Assembly (NCBI RefSeq): GCF_000482805.1
Contig: NZ_AXWT01000001.1
Coordinates: 80,966-144,965, forward strand
Source of the DNA: Deinococcus murrayi DSM 11303
Lineage (GTDB): Bacteria > Deinococcota > Deinococci > Deinococcales > Deinococcaceae
DNA length: 64,000 nt
Direction: 5' to 3'
Of this stretch, positions 22,500 through 37,424 are shown one piece after another. Within the stretch, counting starts at the first letter, position 1, and the number at the start of each line of letters is the position of its first letter. A program made the translations under genes and the position numbers. The notes beneath the pieces are model-generated. The model saw only the letters and a program-made list of their open reading frames with translations. It searched no databases and was not told the DNA's origin.

Positions 22500-23309
22500 A
22501 TGGACTGGCTGACCGACCCTTTGCAATTTGATTTCTTCGTGCGGGCGCTCGCGGCGGTGGTCCTCGTCAGCGTTCTTTGTGCGCTGGTGGGGGCGTGGGT
22601 GGTGCTGCGGGGCCTGAGTTACATCGGGGACGCGATGAGCCACGCCGTGCTGCCGGGGCTGGTGGGGGCGCTCCTGACGGGGGGCAACCTCATCGTGGGG
22701 GCGATTGTGGCCGCCGTGCTCACCGCGCTGGGCATCGGGGCGGTGGGGCAGCGCTCTGGCCTCAAGCAAGACAGCGCCATCGGCATCGTCTTTGTGGGGA
22801 TGTTCGCGCTGGGGGTGGTCCTGCTCTCCAAAGCACCCACCTTCGCCACCGACCTCAGCACCTTTCTCATCGGGAATCCGCTCGGCGTCACTGCCGCCGA
22901 CCTGTGGAGCGCGCTGGGCGTCACTGCGCTCGCGGCGCTCGTGTTGGGGGCCTTTCACAAGGAGCTGCTGCTGGCCTCCTTTGACCCCACCGAGGCCCGC
23001 GCCATCGGCCTGCCGGTGGGGCGGCTCAATCACTTGCTGCTCGTCATCATCGGGCTGGTGGTCGTGCTGACGGTGCAACTGGTGGGCACCACCCTCAGCG
23101 TGAGCCTGCTGGTGACCTCCAGCGCCGCCGCCCGGCTGCTGGCCCGCAGCCTCAAAAAGATGATGCTGCTCGCCGCTGGCTTGGGCATCCTGGGCGGAGT
23201 GGTGGGCCTCTACCTCAGCTACTTCTTCGACACGGCAGCGGGGGCCACTATCGTTCTGGTGAATACGACGGTCTTCGTGCTGGCCCTGCTGCTGAGGCGG
23301 CGGGAATAG
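22500..23309 (+). CDS. znuB: Metal ABC transporter permease (ABC-3 family)
   Basis: A 269-residue ABC-3 permease with about eight hydrophobic helices. It shows [23 protein letters not shown] near residue 30-50, the segment that couples to the ATPase in ZnuB/MntB proteins, and [20 protein letters not shown] later. It follows the ATPase gene on the same strand and completes the importer. A GGAG lies about 12 bases before the ATG. Converges on the nitroreductase gene. Confidence 0.92.
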   Translation: MDWLTDPLQFDFFVRALAAVVLVSVLCALVGAWVVLRGLSYIGDAMSHAVLPGLVGALLTGGNLIVGAIVAAVLTALGIGAVGQRSGLKQDSAIGIVFVGMFALGVVLLSKAPTFATDLSTFLIGNPLGVTAADLWSALGVTALAALVLGAFHKELLLASFDPTEARAIGLPVGRLNHLLLVIIGLVVVLTVQLVGTTLSVSLLVTSSAAARLLARSLKKMMLLAAGLGILGGVVGLYLSYFFDTAAGATIVLVNTTVFVLALLLRRRE

Positions 23310-23321
23310 GTCAGCCCACCC

Positions 23322-23350
23322 AAAAAAAGACCGCCCCCCACAGGGAGCGG
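23322..23350 (-). terminator. Intrinsic terminator of the nitroreductase gene
   Basis: On the minus strand CCGCTCCC and GGGGGGCGG form a stem, followed by seven T residues (AAAAAAA at 23322-23328). It lies just after the nitroreductase stop. Confidence 0.8.
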
Positions 23351-23358
23351 CACGCGGC

Positions 23359-23979
23359 TCAGTAGAACTTGGTCAGGCGCTCGACCGGGTGGCGGTGGTG
23401 GGGGAAGCCTTCCTCAGCCCGCTTGCCAACCGGGAGCATTCCCGCGAACTGGACGTGCTGGGGCAGACCCAAAATCTCGCGCACCCGCTGGGGGTCGAAG
23501 CCCAGCATGGGCACGGTGTCGTAGCCCAGACCACGGGCGGCCAGCATCAGGAAGCCAAAGGCGATGTTCGCCTGTGACAGCCCCCATTGGCCGCGCTGGG
23601 CGACATCCTGGGCACCGAAGACCCGGTCAAAGGTCTGGCGCTGCCCGGTGCGGCCCGCCTCGCCCATGCCGGGGTGAGCGGTGTCCTCTACGGTGGCCAG
23701 GGTGTCTTCCATGTCGCTGTAGACGACGATGACGGCGGGCGCACTCGTGACCTGGGCCTGGCCGTAGGCCGCCTCGCGCAGCTGCTCCTTGAGCTGGGGG
23801 TCTTGTACGACGGCAAAGCGCCAGGTCTGGGCATTCCAGGCGCTGGGGGCGAGGCTGGCGAGCCGCAGCATCTCACGCAGGTCATCTTGGTTGAGGGGTT
23901 CTTGCACAAACTGGCGGATGCTGCGGCGGCTCTCGATGGCTTCGGTCACGGTCAGGGGGCGAGTCAGGGTCGCGGTCAT
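23359..23979 (-). CDS. Nitroreductase family oxidoreductase
   Basis: A 206-residue FMN-dependent NAD(P)H oxidoreductase. ESRRSIRQF near the N-terminus, [19 protein letters not shown] (FMN contact) and [22 protein letters not shown] near the C-terminus are typical. Such enzymes reduce nitro compounds, quinones or related substrates; the physiological substrate is unknown. The start MTATL at 23979 is used instead of a four-codon longer reading because TATGCT lies 7 bases upstream of it. It is divergent from an HxlR regulator, a pairing common for nitroreductase and quinone-detoxification genes. Confidence 0.92.
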   Translation of the reverse strand: MTATLTRPLTVTEAIESRRSIRQFVQEPLNQDDLREMLRLASLAPSAWNAQTWRFAVVQDPQLKEQLREAAYGQAQVTSAPAVIVVYSDMEDTLATVEDTAHPGMGEAGRTGQRQTFDRVFGAQDVAQRGQWGLSQANIAFGFLMLAARGLGYDTVPMLGFDPQRVREILGLPQHVQFAGMLPVGKRAEEGFPHHRHPVERLTKFY

Positions 23980-23986
23980 GCCCGGC

Positions 23987-24016
23987 AGCATAGATGGCTC
24001 TAGTTTGAAAAGTCAA
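23987..24016 (-). promoter_or_regulatory. Nitroreductase promoter with overlapping inverted repeat
   Basis: On the minus strand TTGACT (24016-24011), an 18-bp spacer and TATGCT (23992-23987) form a good promoter. The -35 lies inside TTGAAAAGTCAA (24005-24016), an inverted repeat TTGA-N4-TCAA that is a candidate HxlR operator. Confidence 0.7.
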
Positions 24017-24068
24017 GCAGTGTGCATTGTGCTGCGATGAGGGGGGCGGGAGCGTGTACAGTGGGGGC

Positions 24069-24413
24069 ATGAGCACCGCACACCCAGGCTTTTGCCCGGT
24101 CTACCGGGCCATCGGCGTGTTGCAGGAAAAGTGGGTGCTGCACATCGTCCGGGCGCTGTTGGGCGGCGAGAAGGGCTTTAACGAACTCTCGCGGGCGGTC
24201 GGCGGCTGCAACAGCGCCACCCTGACCCAGCGGCTGGAGCACCTTGAACACCTGCACCTCATCGTCAAACGCACCGAGGACTCACCGGGCAAACTCGCCC
24301 GCAGCGTCTATTCCCTAACTCCCGCTGGGCGCGAGTTACAAAGCGTCATCGACGCCATCGACGGCTGGGCGCGGCAGCATCTCGTGACAGAAGACGTGGC
24401 CCCCTCCCCATGA
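24069..24413 (+). CDS. HxlR-family transcriptional regulator
   Basis: A 114-residue winged helix protein: [55 protein letters not shown] and SLTPAGREL are typical HxlR. Cys9 near the N-terminus is in the position of the redox-sensing cysteine of YodB/QorR members. It probably controls the divergent nitroreductase. TACAGT (24057-24062) lies 6 bases before ATG 24069, so the longer reading from 24027 is rejected. The gene overlaps the next one as ATGA. Confidence 0.9.
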   Translation: MSTAHPGFCPVYRAIGVLQEKWVLHIVRALLGGEKGFNELSRAVGGCNSATLTQRLEHLEHLHLIVKRTEDSPGKLARSVYSLTPAGRELQSVIDAIDGWARQHLVTEDVAPSP

Positions 24414-24616
24414 CCGCTTTCTTGCTGTTTGTCGCGTTGCCCACAGGCCTCCTCATGCTGTCACGGTTCATCCGGCCCGTGCAGCGCGACCGCCGTCATG
24501 GGGACCCGTTTGGCGAGTCGCTCGCGGCGGGTGGGCTGTTTGGCGGACACGGCCTGGAGCCGGATGAGCGGGCGGTGCGCGAGGACACCGAACCGGTACG
24601 CTTCAAGCTGGATTGA
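24410..24616 (+). CDS. Small membrane protein of unknown function
   Basis: 68 residues: one N-terminal hydrophobic helix ([20 protein letters not shown]) followed by a charged tail ([15 protein letters not shown] ... [11 protein letters not shown]). Its ATG overlaps the HxlR stop as ATGA, so it is translationally coupled. No family recognised. The tidy overlap and membrane helix make it likely real. Confidence 0.6.
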   Translation: MTAFLLFVALPTGLLMLSRFIRPVQRDRRHGDPFGESLAAGGLFGGHGLEPDERAVREDTEPVRFKLD

Positions 24617-24627
24617 CCTCACGAAAA

Positions 24628-24650
24628 GTGGCCCCACAGCCAGGGGCCAC
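24628..24650 (-). terminator. Intrinsic terminator of osmC
   Basis: Perfect 8-bp stem GTGGCCCC/GGGGCCAC with a 7-base loop, followed on the minus strand by TTTT. It lies 18 bases past the osmC stop and may also act on the convergent side. Confidence 0.75.
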
Positions 24651-24667
24651 GGCGGCAGCGCTGACCG

Positions 24668-25105
24668 CTACTCCAACACCGCCTCGTGCACAATCTCCAC
24701 GTTTCCGGCCATGATGCGGCTGAGCGGGCACATCTGGGCGGCCTGCTGGACGTGCTCCTCGAAGTCAGCTTGGTCGCTGCCACTGACTTTGCCGCGCACG
24801 GTGAGGCGCATGCGGCTGATTTTAAAGCCGGGGCCGTCCTTCACCATCTCGCAGGTGGCGTCGGTCCGCAAGTCCTCGACGGCGTGGCCGTGGTTCGCGA
24901 GCAGCGCCGAGAGCTGCATCGTGAAGCAGCCCGCGTGCGCAGCGGCGAGGAGTTCTTCGGGGTTGGTGCCCGTGCCCTGCTCGAAGCGGGTCTTGAAGGA
25001 GTACTGGGCGCCCTCCAGCGTGCCCGACTCAGTGCTGACGGTGCCCTGTCCGCCCCGGAGGTCGCCCTGCCAGTGGGCGCTGGCCTTGCGTGCGATGTCT
25101 GCCAT
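24668..25105 (-). CDS. osmC: OsmC-family peroxiredoxin
   Basis: 145 residues. OsmC/Ohr proteins reduce organic hydroperoxides with two cysteines; these are Cys60 ([11 protein letters not shown]) and Cys126 (AAQMCPLSR), matching the spacing of the E. coli enzyme (59/125). The sequence [17 protein letters not shown] identifies the OsmC rather than the Ohr branch. Length is normal. A weak CACACT box lies 7 bases before the ATG. It has its own downstream terminator. Confidence 0.92.
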   Translation of the reverse strand: MADIARKASAHWQGDLRGGQGTVSTESGTLEGAQYSFKTRFEQGTGTNPEELLAAAHAGCFTMQLSALLANHGHAVEDLRTDATCEMVKDGPGFKISRMRLTVRGKVSGSDQADFEEHVQQAAQMCPLSRIMAGNVEIVHEAVLE

Positions 25106-25165
25106 ACCGGGCAGTGTGCGCCCGGCCAGGCCAGGGTGCCCTTGAGGGACCCTTTAGACTGCGGC

Positions 25166-26004
25166 ATGACCTCACCCCTGCCGCAACCCTGGGAGACGGG
25201 TGCGCCCGTCGCCGGCTACCACTGGCCCGCCGCCGCGCCCCGCGCCGCCGTCTTGCTCACCCACGGGCTGGGCGAGTACGCGGGGCGTTACGTCGAGCGC
25301 TATGGCCGTTTGATTCCGCGCCTGACGGAGGAAGGCTACTCGGTCTATGCCTACGACCTGCGCGGGCACGGGGCCTCGGCGGGGCGGCGAGCGGTGGTGG
25401 ATGCCCGGCTGCTCGTCGAAGACCACCTCCTCGCGCGGGAGACGCTGCGGGGCCAGCCCCTCCCGGTCTATGCCTTCGGGCACTCGCTGGGGGGCTTGGT
25501 CACGGCGGCGAGCGTCTCCCGCGACCCACGGGGGCTGAGTGGCGTGATTCTTTCCAGCCCCGCCCTGCTGGTGGGTGAGGACGAACCGCGCTGGCTCCGG
25601 GCTGCCGCGCCGCTGCTGGCCCGCCTCGCGCCGCACGCGGGGGCAGCGGTCCTCGACAGCGCGGGCCTTTCGCGCCTGCCAGAGGAGGCCACCGCCTACC
25701 GCGCCGACCCGCAGATCTACCAGGGCAAGGTGCCCGCGCTGACCGCCGCGTCCATGCTCAGCCTGAGCCGGGAGCTGTGGGCGCACTACGGGCGCTGGCG
25801 GCTGCCCACGCTGGTGCTGCATGGGGACGCCGACCGCCTCACCGACGTGCGGGGTACCCAGCGTTTCATGGAAGCGGTGGCGTCCCCCGACAAGACCCTG
25901 CACCTCGTGCGGGGCGGCTACCACGAGCTGCTCAACGACGAAGGCCGCGACGAGGCGCTAGGCTGGATTCTGGGGTGGCTGGCCGAGCGAACGGCGCGGG
26001 GGGG

Positions 26005-26008
<4 letters not shown>
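25166..26008 (+). CDS. Alpha/beta hydrolase (monoacylglycerol lipase-like)
   Basis: 280 residues. Catalytic triad candidates: Ser in FGHSLGGLV (near residue 107), Asp in [10 protein letters not shown] and His in [10 protein letters not shown]. The oxyanion region is [17 protein letters not shown], and [13 protein letters not shown] follows, which is the pattern of monoglyceride lipase/lysophospholipase proteins. No signal peptide. TAGACT (25155-25160) lies 5 bases before the ATG, which decides this start over a much longer open frame. Its TAG stop shares CTAG with the stop of crtI on the other strand. Confidence 0.9.
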
Positions 26009-27735
<1,727 letters not shown>

Positions 27736-27817
27736 AGGGGTCCTTGTTCGGTCCTGGCGCGGGGGTCAGAGGCCGCGAGAAAAGTGAAACAACGGCTGTA
27801 GAAAAAAGCAGGGCACC

Positions 27818-28717
27818 TCAAGGCTCGAAGCGCAGCGCCGCGCTGCCGCGCAGTTCCCACCACGCACGGGGCAGCAGCAGCAACTTGCGGGGACCGCTGA
27901 CATAAGCTCGGCGGCGGAAGTTGTCGTAACCGGCGCGGGCGAGGTCATCGAGAATGCCCTCGTAGGAATGGGCGGCCACTTGCACCGCGAGGCGGGCCGA
28001 GCCGCTGAGGCAGGGAATCCCGGCGCGGCCTTCGGCGTACAACTCGCGGGCCAGGCCAGAGAGGAAGCGCATCAGGGCGCGGTACTCCGGGGTGACCTCC
28101 CCGGCCTCCAGCGTGGCGCGAGACACGCCGAACTCGCGCATCAGGGCCTGCGGCAGGTAGACGCGGCCCCGGTCGAGGTCCTCGCCGACGTCACGCAGGA
28201 TGTTGGTGAGCTGCATGGCCTGCCCCAGCCGCAGGGCCGCGTGCAGGGTGCGCTCGCCGCCCCGGTAACCGCTGATGGGCGCAATCATAAAGCCCACCAC
28301 GCCCGCCACCCGGCGGCAGTACAGCAGCAGGTCGTCCAGAGTGCGGTACTCGGTGCCTCGCAGGTCCATCATGAGGCCCTGGTGCAGCTCATCAAATGCC
28401 GCAAGGGGGATGGGCCAGCGGGCAGCAGCCCAGGCCAAAGCCACGTCACCGGGGTCGTCTCCCGGCTCGCCCGCAAACGCCGCTTGTGTCCGCGCCCACC
28501 ATTCGGCCAGCCCCCGCTCGGCGGCCTCGCCCCGGCGCTCGTCCACGACATCGTCTCCGCGGCGACAGGCAGCGTAGACCGCCCACACGGCAGCCCGCTC
28601 CGGGGCGGGAAAGAAGCGCGACCCCAGGTAAAAGGTCTTGCTGTGATGCCGCGTCACGTCCCGGCAGTAGGCGACTGCCGCCGGGGGCGGCGTCGGGTCT
28701 GGGGAGAGTTGGGTCAC
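27818..28717 (-). CDS. crtB: Phytoene synthase
   Basis: CrtB condenses two geranylgeranyl diphosphates to phytoene. The 299-residue protein has [13 protein letters not shown], the first Asp-rich region RRGDDVVDE (near 60), [10 protein letters not shown], and the second motif [18 protein letters not shown] (near 180). Start GTG 28717 is chosen from the family length and from GGAGAGGAG shortly before it; the open frame continues far upstream but does not resemble the family. TACACT (28738-28743 complementary) gives a short leader of about 14 nt. crtI follows. Confidence 0.95.
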   Translation of the reverse strand: MTQLSPDPTPPPAAVAYCRDVTRHHSKTFYLGSRFFPAPERAAVWAVYAACRRGDDVVDERRGEAAERGLAEWWARTQAAFAGEPGDDPGDVALAWAAARWPIPLAAFDELHQGLMMDLRGTEYRTLDDLLLYCRRVAGVVGFMIAPISGYRGGERTLHAALRLGQAMQLTNILRDVGEDLDRGRVYLPQALMREFGVSRATLEAGEVTPEYRALMRFLSGLARELYAEGRAGIPCLSGSARLAVQVAAHSYEGILDDLARAGYDNFRRRAYVSGPRKLLLLPRAWWELRGSAALRFEP

Positions 28718-28737
28718 AATCGGCTCCTCTCCAGGCG

Positions 28738-28743
28738 AGTGTA
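28738..28743 (-). promoter_or_regulatory. -10 element of crtB-crtI
   Basis: TACACT on the minus strand, 20 bases before the GTG start of crtB, with the Shine-Dalgarno GGAGAGGAG between. No good -35 was found. Confidence 0.6.
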
Positions 28744-28776
28744 GGGGGCGCGGGGGGGGGCGAACGTGACGGTTTC

Positions 28777-29502
28777 TTACAGATTCCTGTGCGGAAGTTG
28801 GGAAGGGGTGCGGCTGCCCCCCTGCGGCCCCCGCTCGTAGCGCTCGAAGACCACCGCCCCCACCTGCAAGCTGTGGGTGCGGACGCAGCGGGGCAGGTGC
28901 CGAGCCACCCAAGCCGGGTCGGGAAATGTCAGGCCGCCGAGGGCAGGCCGCGAAAGCAGTCGCTGGAGAGGACCCCCCGTCCGGGCGATATACATCAGCC
29001 ACAGGGGACCGCCGGGCCGCAGCAGCCGCTCCAGCTCGGCGAGGAGGCGGCCAGGGTCCTGGGTTTCGTTCAGGGTGGCCCCCACCGTCACGCCGCTGAA
29101 GCTGGCGCTCGGCAAGCCGCTCGCTTCCAGGTTGGTTAGCAGCCAGTCTATGCCCGGTTCGCGCACCCGCCGCCGGGCCACCGCGAGCATGGCAGGGCTG
29201 AGGTCGGCGGCCAACACCGCGCACCCGGCCCGCGCCAGCACCCCAGCGTAAAAGCCCGCGCTGGTGCCCGCGTCGAGCCAGCGCTCGCCGGGCTGGGGGC
29301 GGCACAGGGTCTGAAAGAGGGCGGCTTCCCGCTCCAGGGAAAAGGGCTGACCCGTCAGCCACGTCAGCGCCCGCGCCCGCCACCCGGCATACCCCCAGGC
29401 GGTGAGACGCAGCAGGTTGCTGCGCTGGGCCAGCGTCAGCCGCCGCGGGGCCGTGCCTGCCGTCAGGTTCAGGGTTTCTTTGGTGTGGCGCGGCGCGGTC
29501 AT
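28777..29502 (-). CDS. Class I SAM-dependent methyltransferase
   Basis: 241 residues. Motif I is [21 protein letters not shown] (near residue 75), motif [18 protein letters not shown], and motif IV/post [17 protein letters not shown] followed by [19 protein letters not shown]. This is the UbiE/Methyltransf_11 pattern for small molecules. Start MTAPRH at 29502 is preferred over ATG 29511 because CATAAT (29510-29515 complementary) ends 7 bases before it. It sits directly upstream of crtB on the same strand, so a carotenoid or quinone substrate is possible but unproven. Confidence 0.8.
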   Translation of the reverse strand: MTAPRHTKETLNLTAGTAPRRLTLAQRSNLLRLTAWGYAGWRARALTWLTGQPFSLEREAALFQTLCRPQPGERWLDAGTSAGFYAGVLARAGCAVLAADLSPAMLAVARRRVREPGIDWLLTNLEASGLPSASFSGVTVGATLNETQDPGRLLAELERLLRPGGPLWLMYIARTGGPLQRLLSRPALGGLTFPDPAWVARHLPRCVRTHSLQVGAVVFERYERGPQGGSRTPSQLPHRNL

Positions 29503-29563
29503 GGGGTTCATTATGCTGGTCACATTGGCCTGCTTTCCGGCAGGTTGAGTGTTTGGAGGATGT

Positions 29564-30657
<1,094 letters not shown>

Positions 30658-30658
<1 letters not shown>

Positions 30659-31314
30659 TGGACCCCTACTCCCGCAGCGAACGTGACGAAGCCCGCGCCC
30701 GCCTGAGGGCCAGTGTAGACGCGCTGACCGAGCAGGCCAGCCTCCAGGTGCAGCTGCAAAAAGACCCCCTCAAGATGCTGGGCGGGGCCTCGGCGGTGGG
30801 GGCGCTTGTGGGGATTGCGCTGGGCCGGCAGTTCCGGCGCAGCCAAAAGATTTACGTGGACGCCACCAGCCCCGCCAAGCACCAAAAGGCCCTGATGAAG
30901 GCGCAGCAGCGCCAGCAGGGCGGCAAGGGCGTGGGGGGTGCCCTCGTCGCCACCGTGGCGACCCTGGCCTTCAAGGCCCTCAACGAGCGGGTGCTCACGC
31001 CCAAGCTCGAAGAGTTGGCGGGCGAACTGATGCAAAAAGCCGGGCAAGCCCCCAAGGGGACGGGCACGGTGACCAAGGCCCCGGCGCGGCCCCCGGCCCC
31101 CGCCAGCGCTCCTGCCGGGGGGGTAGCGAGCTTCCTCAAGCGCCCCGACGCGCCGCCCGCCAAGCCCCTCTACGGCGAGCAGAGCCTCGACCAGGCCGCG
31201 AGTACCGCGACCGCTCATGCCGGGGTGCTCCCCACCCCCAAAAGCACGGTGGAAGCCAAAGCCCAGGGCACGCCCATCGCCCCCGAAGAAAAGGTCAATC
31301 CGAATCTGCGCTAA
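30658..31314 (+). CDS. DUF3618-like protein, partner of the holin-like gene
   Basis: 218 residues. The N-terminus ([20 protein letters not shown]) and a short hydrophobic [18 protein letters not shown] resemble DUF3618/YqjD-type proteins, which often sit beside holin-like YqjE. A second weakly hydrophobic region ([20 protein letters not shown]) and a Pro/Ala-rich tail follow. The ATG shares its A with the upstream TGA stop (TGATG), so the two genes are coupled; a GTG one codon earlier is an alternative start. GAGGAGAAG precedes it. Confidence 0.65.
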
Positions 31315-31404
31315 AGCGCCCCCTGCCCCTCTGGCCCAGCAGCCCGCCCGCGAAGGTGGGCTGCTTTGGCATGGTGACCGAGGGGGTTTGCTAGCCTACG
31401 CCCC

Positions 31405-31791
<387 letters not shown>

Positions 31792-31798
31792 ATCCGTC

Positions 31799-32377
31799 TC
31801 AGGGGGCCAGCGCCGCGCTCAGCCGCTCCAGCACAGCAGCATTGGGTCCCGGCGTGCGGTAGGGGTTGAGCGTGGGCCGCTCCAGCAGCGCCTGCACCGT
31901 GGCCGGGCCACCGGGCACCTGAAAGCCGTAGAGGGCCGCCGTGCGGTTGACCGGGCCATCCGCCGCCGCAAAACGGGCGCGGGCCGCGAGCAGCTCGGCC
32001 CGCCGAGCGAGGGCCGCCTCGGCCTGGGCGAGCTGGGTCCGCTGGCCGCCTGTCAGCGCCGCGAGCAGCCGCTCGCGGCTTTGCTCCGCCGCCGTGCCCC
32101 CCAGCGTGGGGGCTGCCGCGAGGCGCTGGAGTTCGGTGCGCAGGGCGGCGCGGGCCGGGGCGTCCAGGGTGAGGGTGCCGCGAGCGACAAGGTCGGTCAG
32201 AACGCGCACGGTCCGCAGGAGATGCAAGGTGGGCAGGGCGGCCTGCACCCGCCCCGGCGTCGGGTTCATGGTGACCTCGTTGCGGGGGACAAGGACGCGG
32301 CCTGCCGCTGGCGAGGTCGCCCCCACGCTGCTGCCGAGGACCATCACCGTCAACGCCAGAGACAAGGGCCGCTTCAT
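31799..32377 (-). CDS. Secreted helical protein of unknown function
   Basis: 192 residues with a signal peptide (MKRPLSLALTVMVLGSSVGA). The mature part is alanine- and leucine-rich and predicted helical (LPTLHLLRTVRVLTDLVARG, ALARRAELLAARARFA), with a C-terminal PYRTPGPNAAVLERL. No family recognised. TAAGCT (32384-32389 complementary) lies 6 bases before the ATG, a leaderless start. It converges with the Fur gene, with 7 bp between the stops. Confidence 0.7.
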   Translation of the reverse strand: MKRPLSLALTVMVLGSSVGATSPAAGRVLVPRNEVTMNPTPGRVQAALPTLHLLRTVRVLTDLVARGTLTLDAPARAALRTELQRLAAAPTLGGTAAEQSRERLLAALTGGQRTQLAQAEAALARRAELLAARARFAAADGPVNRTAALYGFQVPGGPATVQALLERPTLNPYRTPGPNAAVLERLSAALAP

Positions 32378-32492
32378 GGGACGAGCTTAGCCCCGGTGGG
32401 TGACGGGAGGCTGACCCCCGCCGCCCTGCCCAAGGAACGCGGGGCTGGGGCCAGAGCGCACCCGGCCCCAGCCCACGCCTGCTTTGCTCCCT

Positions 32493-34553
32493 TTACTCCG
32501 CCAGCCGGCGGGCGCGCTGCTCCGGGGTTTCCTCCGGGAGAATCCACGCGCCCTTCTTGGGCAGATGGTCCTTGCTGATGCGGGGCTTGGCCTTCACACT
32601 CTGGACCGAAAGGCCCGTCAGGTTCTCGTACCACTTGTAGGCCTGAACCTGCACGCCCGCCGCCGCCGCCGCGTCGAGGACGGCACGGTACCCCTGGTGC
32701 CCCAACTCGGCGGCCCGGAGGTAGTTCAGGGCCGCGTATTCGCGCTGGGCCTGAGCAAAGAGGCTGTCGGCGCTGCGGGCCGCCCCCTGCACGCCCGCCA
32801 CCTTCCCAGCGCGGCGGGTGAGTTCCAGAATCGCGTTGGTGTTGTTGAGGTAGGCCGCCGTCAGGTAGCGGTACTGGGCGTCGAGGTTGAACTGCCCGAA
32901 GGTCCGCGACAGGTCGTTGTAGGACATGATGGTCGCGCTCTGGTCGCCCGAATCCACAAAGCGGAAGGGGCCACTGGAGCCGTACGACAGGTCCTCTTCG
33001 CTGTCGTAGCCGTCGTGCGGGTGCGAGAGGCTGAGGTGGTGCCCAACCTCGTGCACGGTGGTGTCGGTAAAGCCGTAGCCCGCCCGAATCAGGGTAGGGG
33101 TCAGGAAGGAATACACGAAGCTCTGAGTTCCGGTCTGGCCGTCGTCGTAGGCGATGCCCAGCAGCCCGCCCTGGCTGTCGCTCGCGTCGTTAAAGGCGTA
33201 AATGGGCAGGAGGTACTTGTCGCCCGCCGTGCGGTAGCTCTCGCGCAGCTCGCGCACCCCGAACTGGAACAGCTCTTCGCCAAACAGGTCGGCGTAGTCG
33301 GGCGAGCAGATGTCTTCTGCCTCAATCGGGAAAAAGCAGTTGTAGACATCGGCAATGTCGCCATCGAGGGGCGTCTGACGGACGTTGGTGCTGAACTTGG
33401 CAAAGGGCTGAAGCACCGACACGCGGCTTTGCAGGAGGTCCCGCTTGAGCAGCGTAGCGGGGTCACGCGCCCCCTCGCCCTGCTCGACCCGCACATCGAG
33501 TTCAATCTCCTGGGGCATCCGCGGCGGCGTCAGGGCCACCCGGTAGATGGGGCTGGGGGTAAACAGCAGGTTGAGGGCGGTGTAGCGCACCACGCGGGCG
33601 AGGTCCACGCTGACCTTGCGCCCGTAGGCGACGCTCGCCTTGCGGGTGCCGTATTCCCAGATGGGCGGCATGCGGTAGTCGGGCACCCCGTCCCCGGTGG
33701 AATCGGGGTTCGTCATGTCCCAAGCGTCCGTCCAGGGGTCAGGGTTGGCCGACAGGTCGTAGAACCACACCCGTTGCGGGGCCGCCCCCTCCCGCACGCT
33801 GCCGCCCCAGGCAATCAGGCGGCGGCTGGCGCGCGCCCCGAACTTGGTGCCCGTGTCGGTATCGGCGGCGTCCGCCCGCGTGTAGGCGTGGAACTTGAAG
33901 TCGGGGCGGCCATACCAGTTGACGAGGTACACCGTGTACTCGCCGGGCTTGACGCCCACCCGCGAGATATTGTCGGCCAGCCAGTTTTCGGTCGCCAGAG
34001 CGTCAATCTCGTAGTTCGCCGTGACGGGACGGTTAATGAGCGGCGAGGGAGCCTCACAGTCGTCTACCGGCACCTGGTACGGCTCGCCCGTCTCCTCGTC
34101 CACCTCGGTCACAAACTGGCAGTTGAAGTACTTCTGAAAGACGGTCAGGGGCTTTTCGACGGCGTTTTGGCTGAGGAAGCCAAAGAAGTCATCTTCGAAC
34201 TTCCGGTCGGCAAAGACGAAATTGTAGTCGTAGTCAAAGACGTTGCCCGTGTACTCGGTGTTGCCATAGGCGCTGGGAATGCGGGCAATCGTCTCGTACG
34301 ACTTCGGCAGGATGTCGCGGAAATCGCGGACATTGACGTTCTGAGCGGTCTGGACCTGGCCGGGCAGCGCCTCGCGGTACCCCACGAAGACCACGTTCAC
34401 CTTCAGGCGGGTGCGGATGCTGTCCTGCTCACCGGGCTTGAGAGTGCTCAGGCGGCCAAAGTCGGTCTCCACGCCGGGTGGTTGGGGCCGAGTCGTACAG
34501 GCGGCGAGCAGAGAGGCGCTGAGCAGAAGCAGGGCGGTGGCGCGGAGATTCAT
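32493..34553 (-). CDS. Lipoprotein zinc metalloprotease
   Basis: 686 residues. Signal peptide with lipobox LLAAC (Cys near residue 19). A zinc site HEVGHHLSLSH near residue 500 gives HExxHxxxxxH, and SATIMSYND about 37 residues later is a Met-turn; together they indicate a metzincin-type protease anchored in the envelope. The usual glycine of HExxHxxGxxH is Ser here. The rest (400+ residues before the site) matches no family I recognise. AGGAGG lies 5 bases before the ATG, and TACACT (34613-34618 complementary) gives a leader of about 50 nt. Divergent from the methionine operon. Confidence 0.82.
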   Translation of the reverse strand: MNLRATALLLLSASLLAACTTRPQPPGVETDFGRLSTLKPGEQDSIRTRLKVNVVFVGYREALPGQVQTAQNVNVRDFRDILPKSYETIARIPSAYGNTEYTGNVFDYDYNFVFADRKFEDDFFGFLSQNAVEKPLTVFQKYFNCQFVTEVDEETGEPYQVPVDDCEAPSPLINRPVTANYEIDALATENWLADNISRVGVKPGEYTVYLVNWYGRPDFKFHAYTRADAADTDTGTKFGARASRRLIAWGGSVREGAAPQRVWFYDLSANPDPWTDAWDMTNPDSTGDGVPDYRMPPIWEYGTRKASVAYGRKVSVDLARVVRYTALNLLFTPSPIYRVALTPPRMPQEIELDVRVEQGEGARDPATLLKRDLLQSRVSVLQPFAKFSTNVRQTPLDGDIADVYNCFFPIEAEDICSPDYADLFGEELFQFGVRELRESYRTAGDKYLLPIYAFNDASDSQGGLLGIAYDDGQTGTQSFVYSFLTPTLIRAGYGFTDTTVHEVGHHLSLSHPHDGYDSEEDLSYGSSGPFRFVDSGDQSATIMSYNDLSRTFGQFNLDAQYRYLTAAYLNNTNAILELTRRAGKVAGVQGAARSADSLFAQAQREYAALNYLRAAELGHQGYRAVLDAAAAAGVQVQAYKWYENLTGLSVQSVKAKPRISKDHLPKKGAWILPEETPEQRARRLAE

Positions 34554-34683
34554 AAGCCTCCTGTGGGGGGTCCGCACTGGACCATGAGAAAAAGCGACGC
34601 TGAGCAATGAGAAGTGTAACGGGTTTTGGAAAGGGAGTGTGCTCATCTGCCCGCGCTGGGGCGAGGCCGTCTGGACAGGGGGG

Positions 34684-34713
34684 TTGACCCCGGCGCGGAC
34701 AGCCTGGTAGCGT
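34684..34713 (+). promoter_or_regulatory. Promoter of the metY-metX operon
   Basis: TTGACC (34684-34689), an 18-bp spacer and TAGCGT (34708-34713). Transcription would start just before the riboswitch. The 427-bp gap 34554-34980 holds this promoter, the divergent protease promoter, the riboswitch and a downstream hairpin. Confidence 0.7.
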
Positions 34714-34727
34714 CCGAGGCAGCTCCC

Positions 34728-34876
34728 GCGTGGAGCGACCCTATCCAGAGCGCCTGAGAGACCTGGCTCGTTGACGGCGCGGCAACCGGACCCCATCACG
34801 TCACGGTGCCAAGGCCAGCCCGCCCGCGAGGTCAACGATGACCTGCGGCAGGCGGGACCGATCGGGAAGGTCACGC
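34728..34876 (+). ncRNA. SAM riboswitch (S-box, SAM-I type)
   Basis: Senses S-adenosylmethionine. The conserved order of the S-box is present: CTATCCAGAG, a P2 stem GCGCC ... GGCGC enclosing TGAGAGACCTGGC, then GGCAACCGG, a P3 region, CGGTGCCAAGGCCAGC, and a P4 hairpin with CCCGCC/GGCGGG. Outer pairing GCGTG/CACGC and CCC/GGG closes P1. It lies between the promoter and metY. A SAM-IV assignment within the same clan is less likely. Confidence 0.88.
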
Positions 34877-34887
34877 GGACTCCTTAG

Positions 34888-37316
<2,429 letters not shown>

Positions 37317-37424
37317 CTCCTCCCCCCTTTTCCCCCCCACCCGCTTCAGCATTGCTCTAGCCTTTTCTCACGGGCAGCACGCTCACTGGCAACCGGACAG
37401 CGCACCCGGTAGCGTCGGGGGGCT

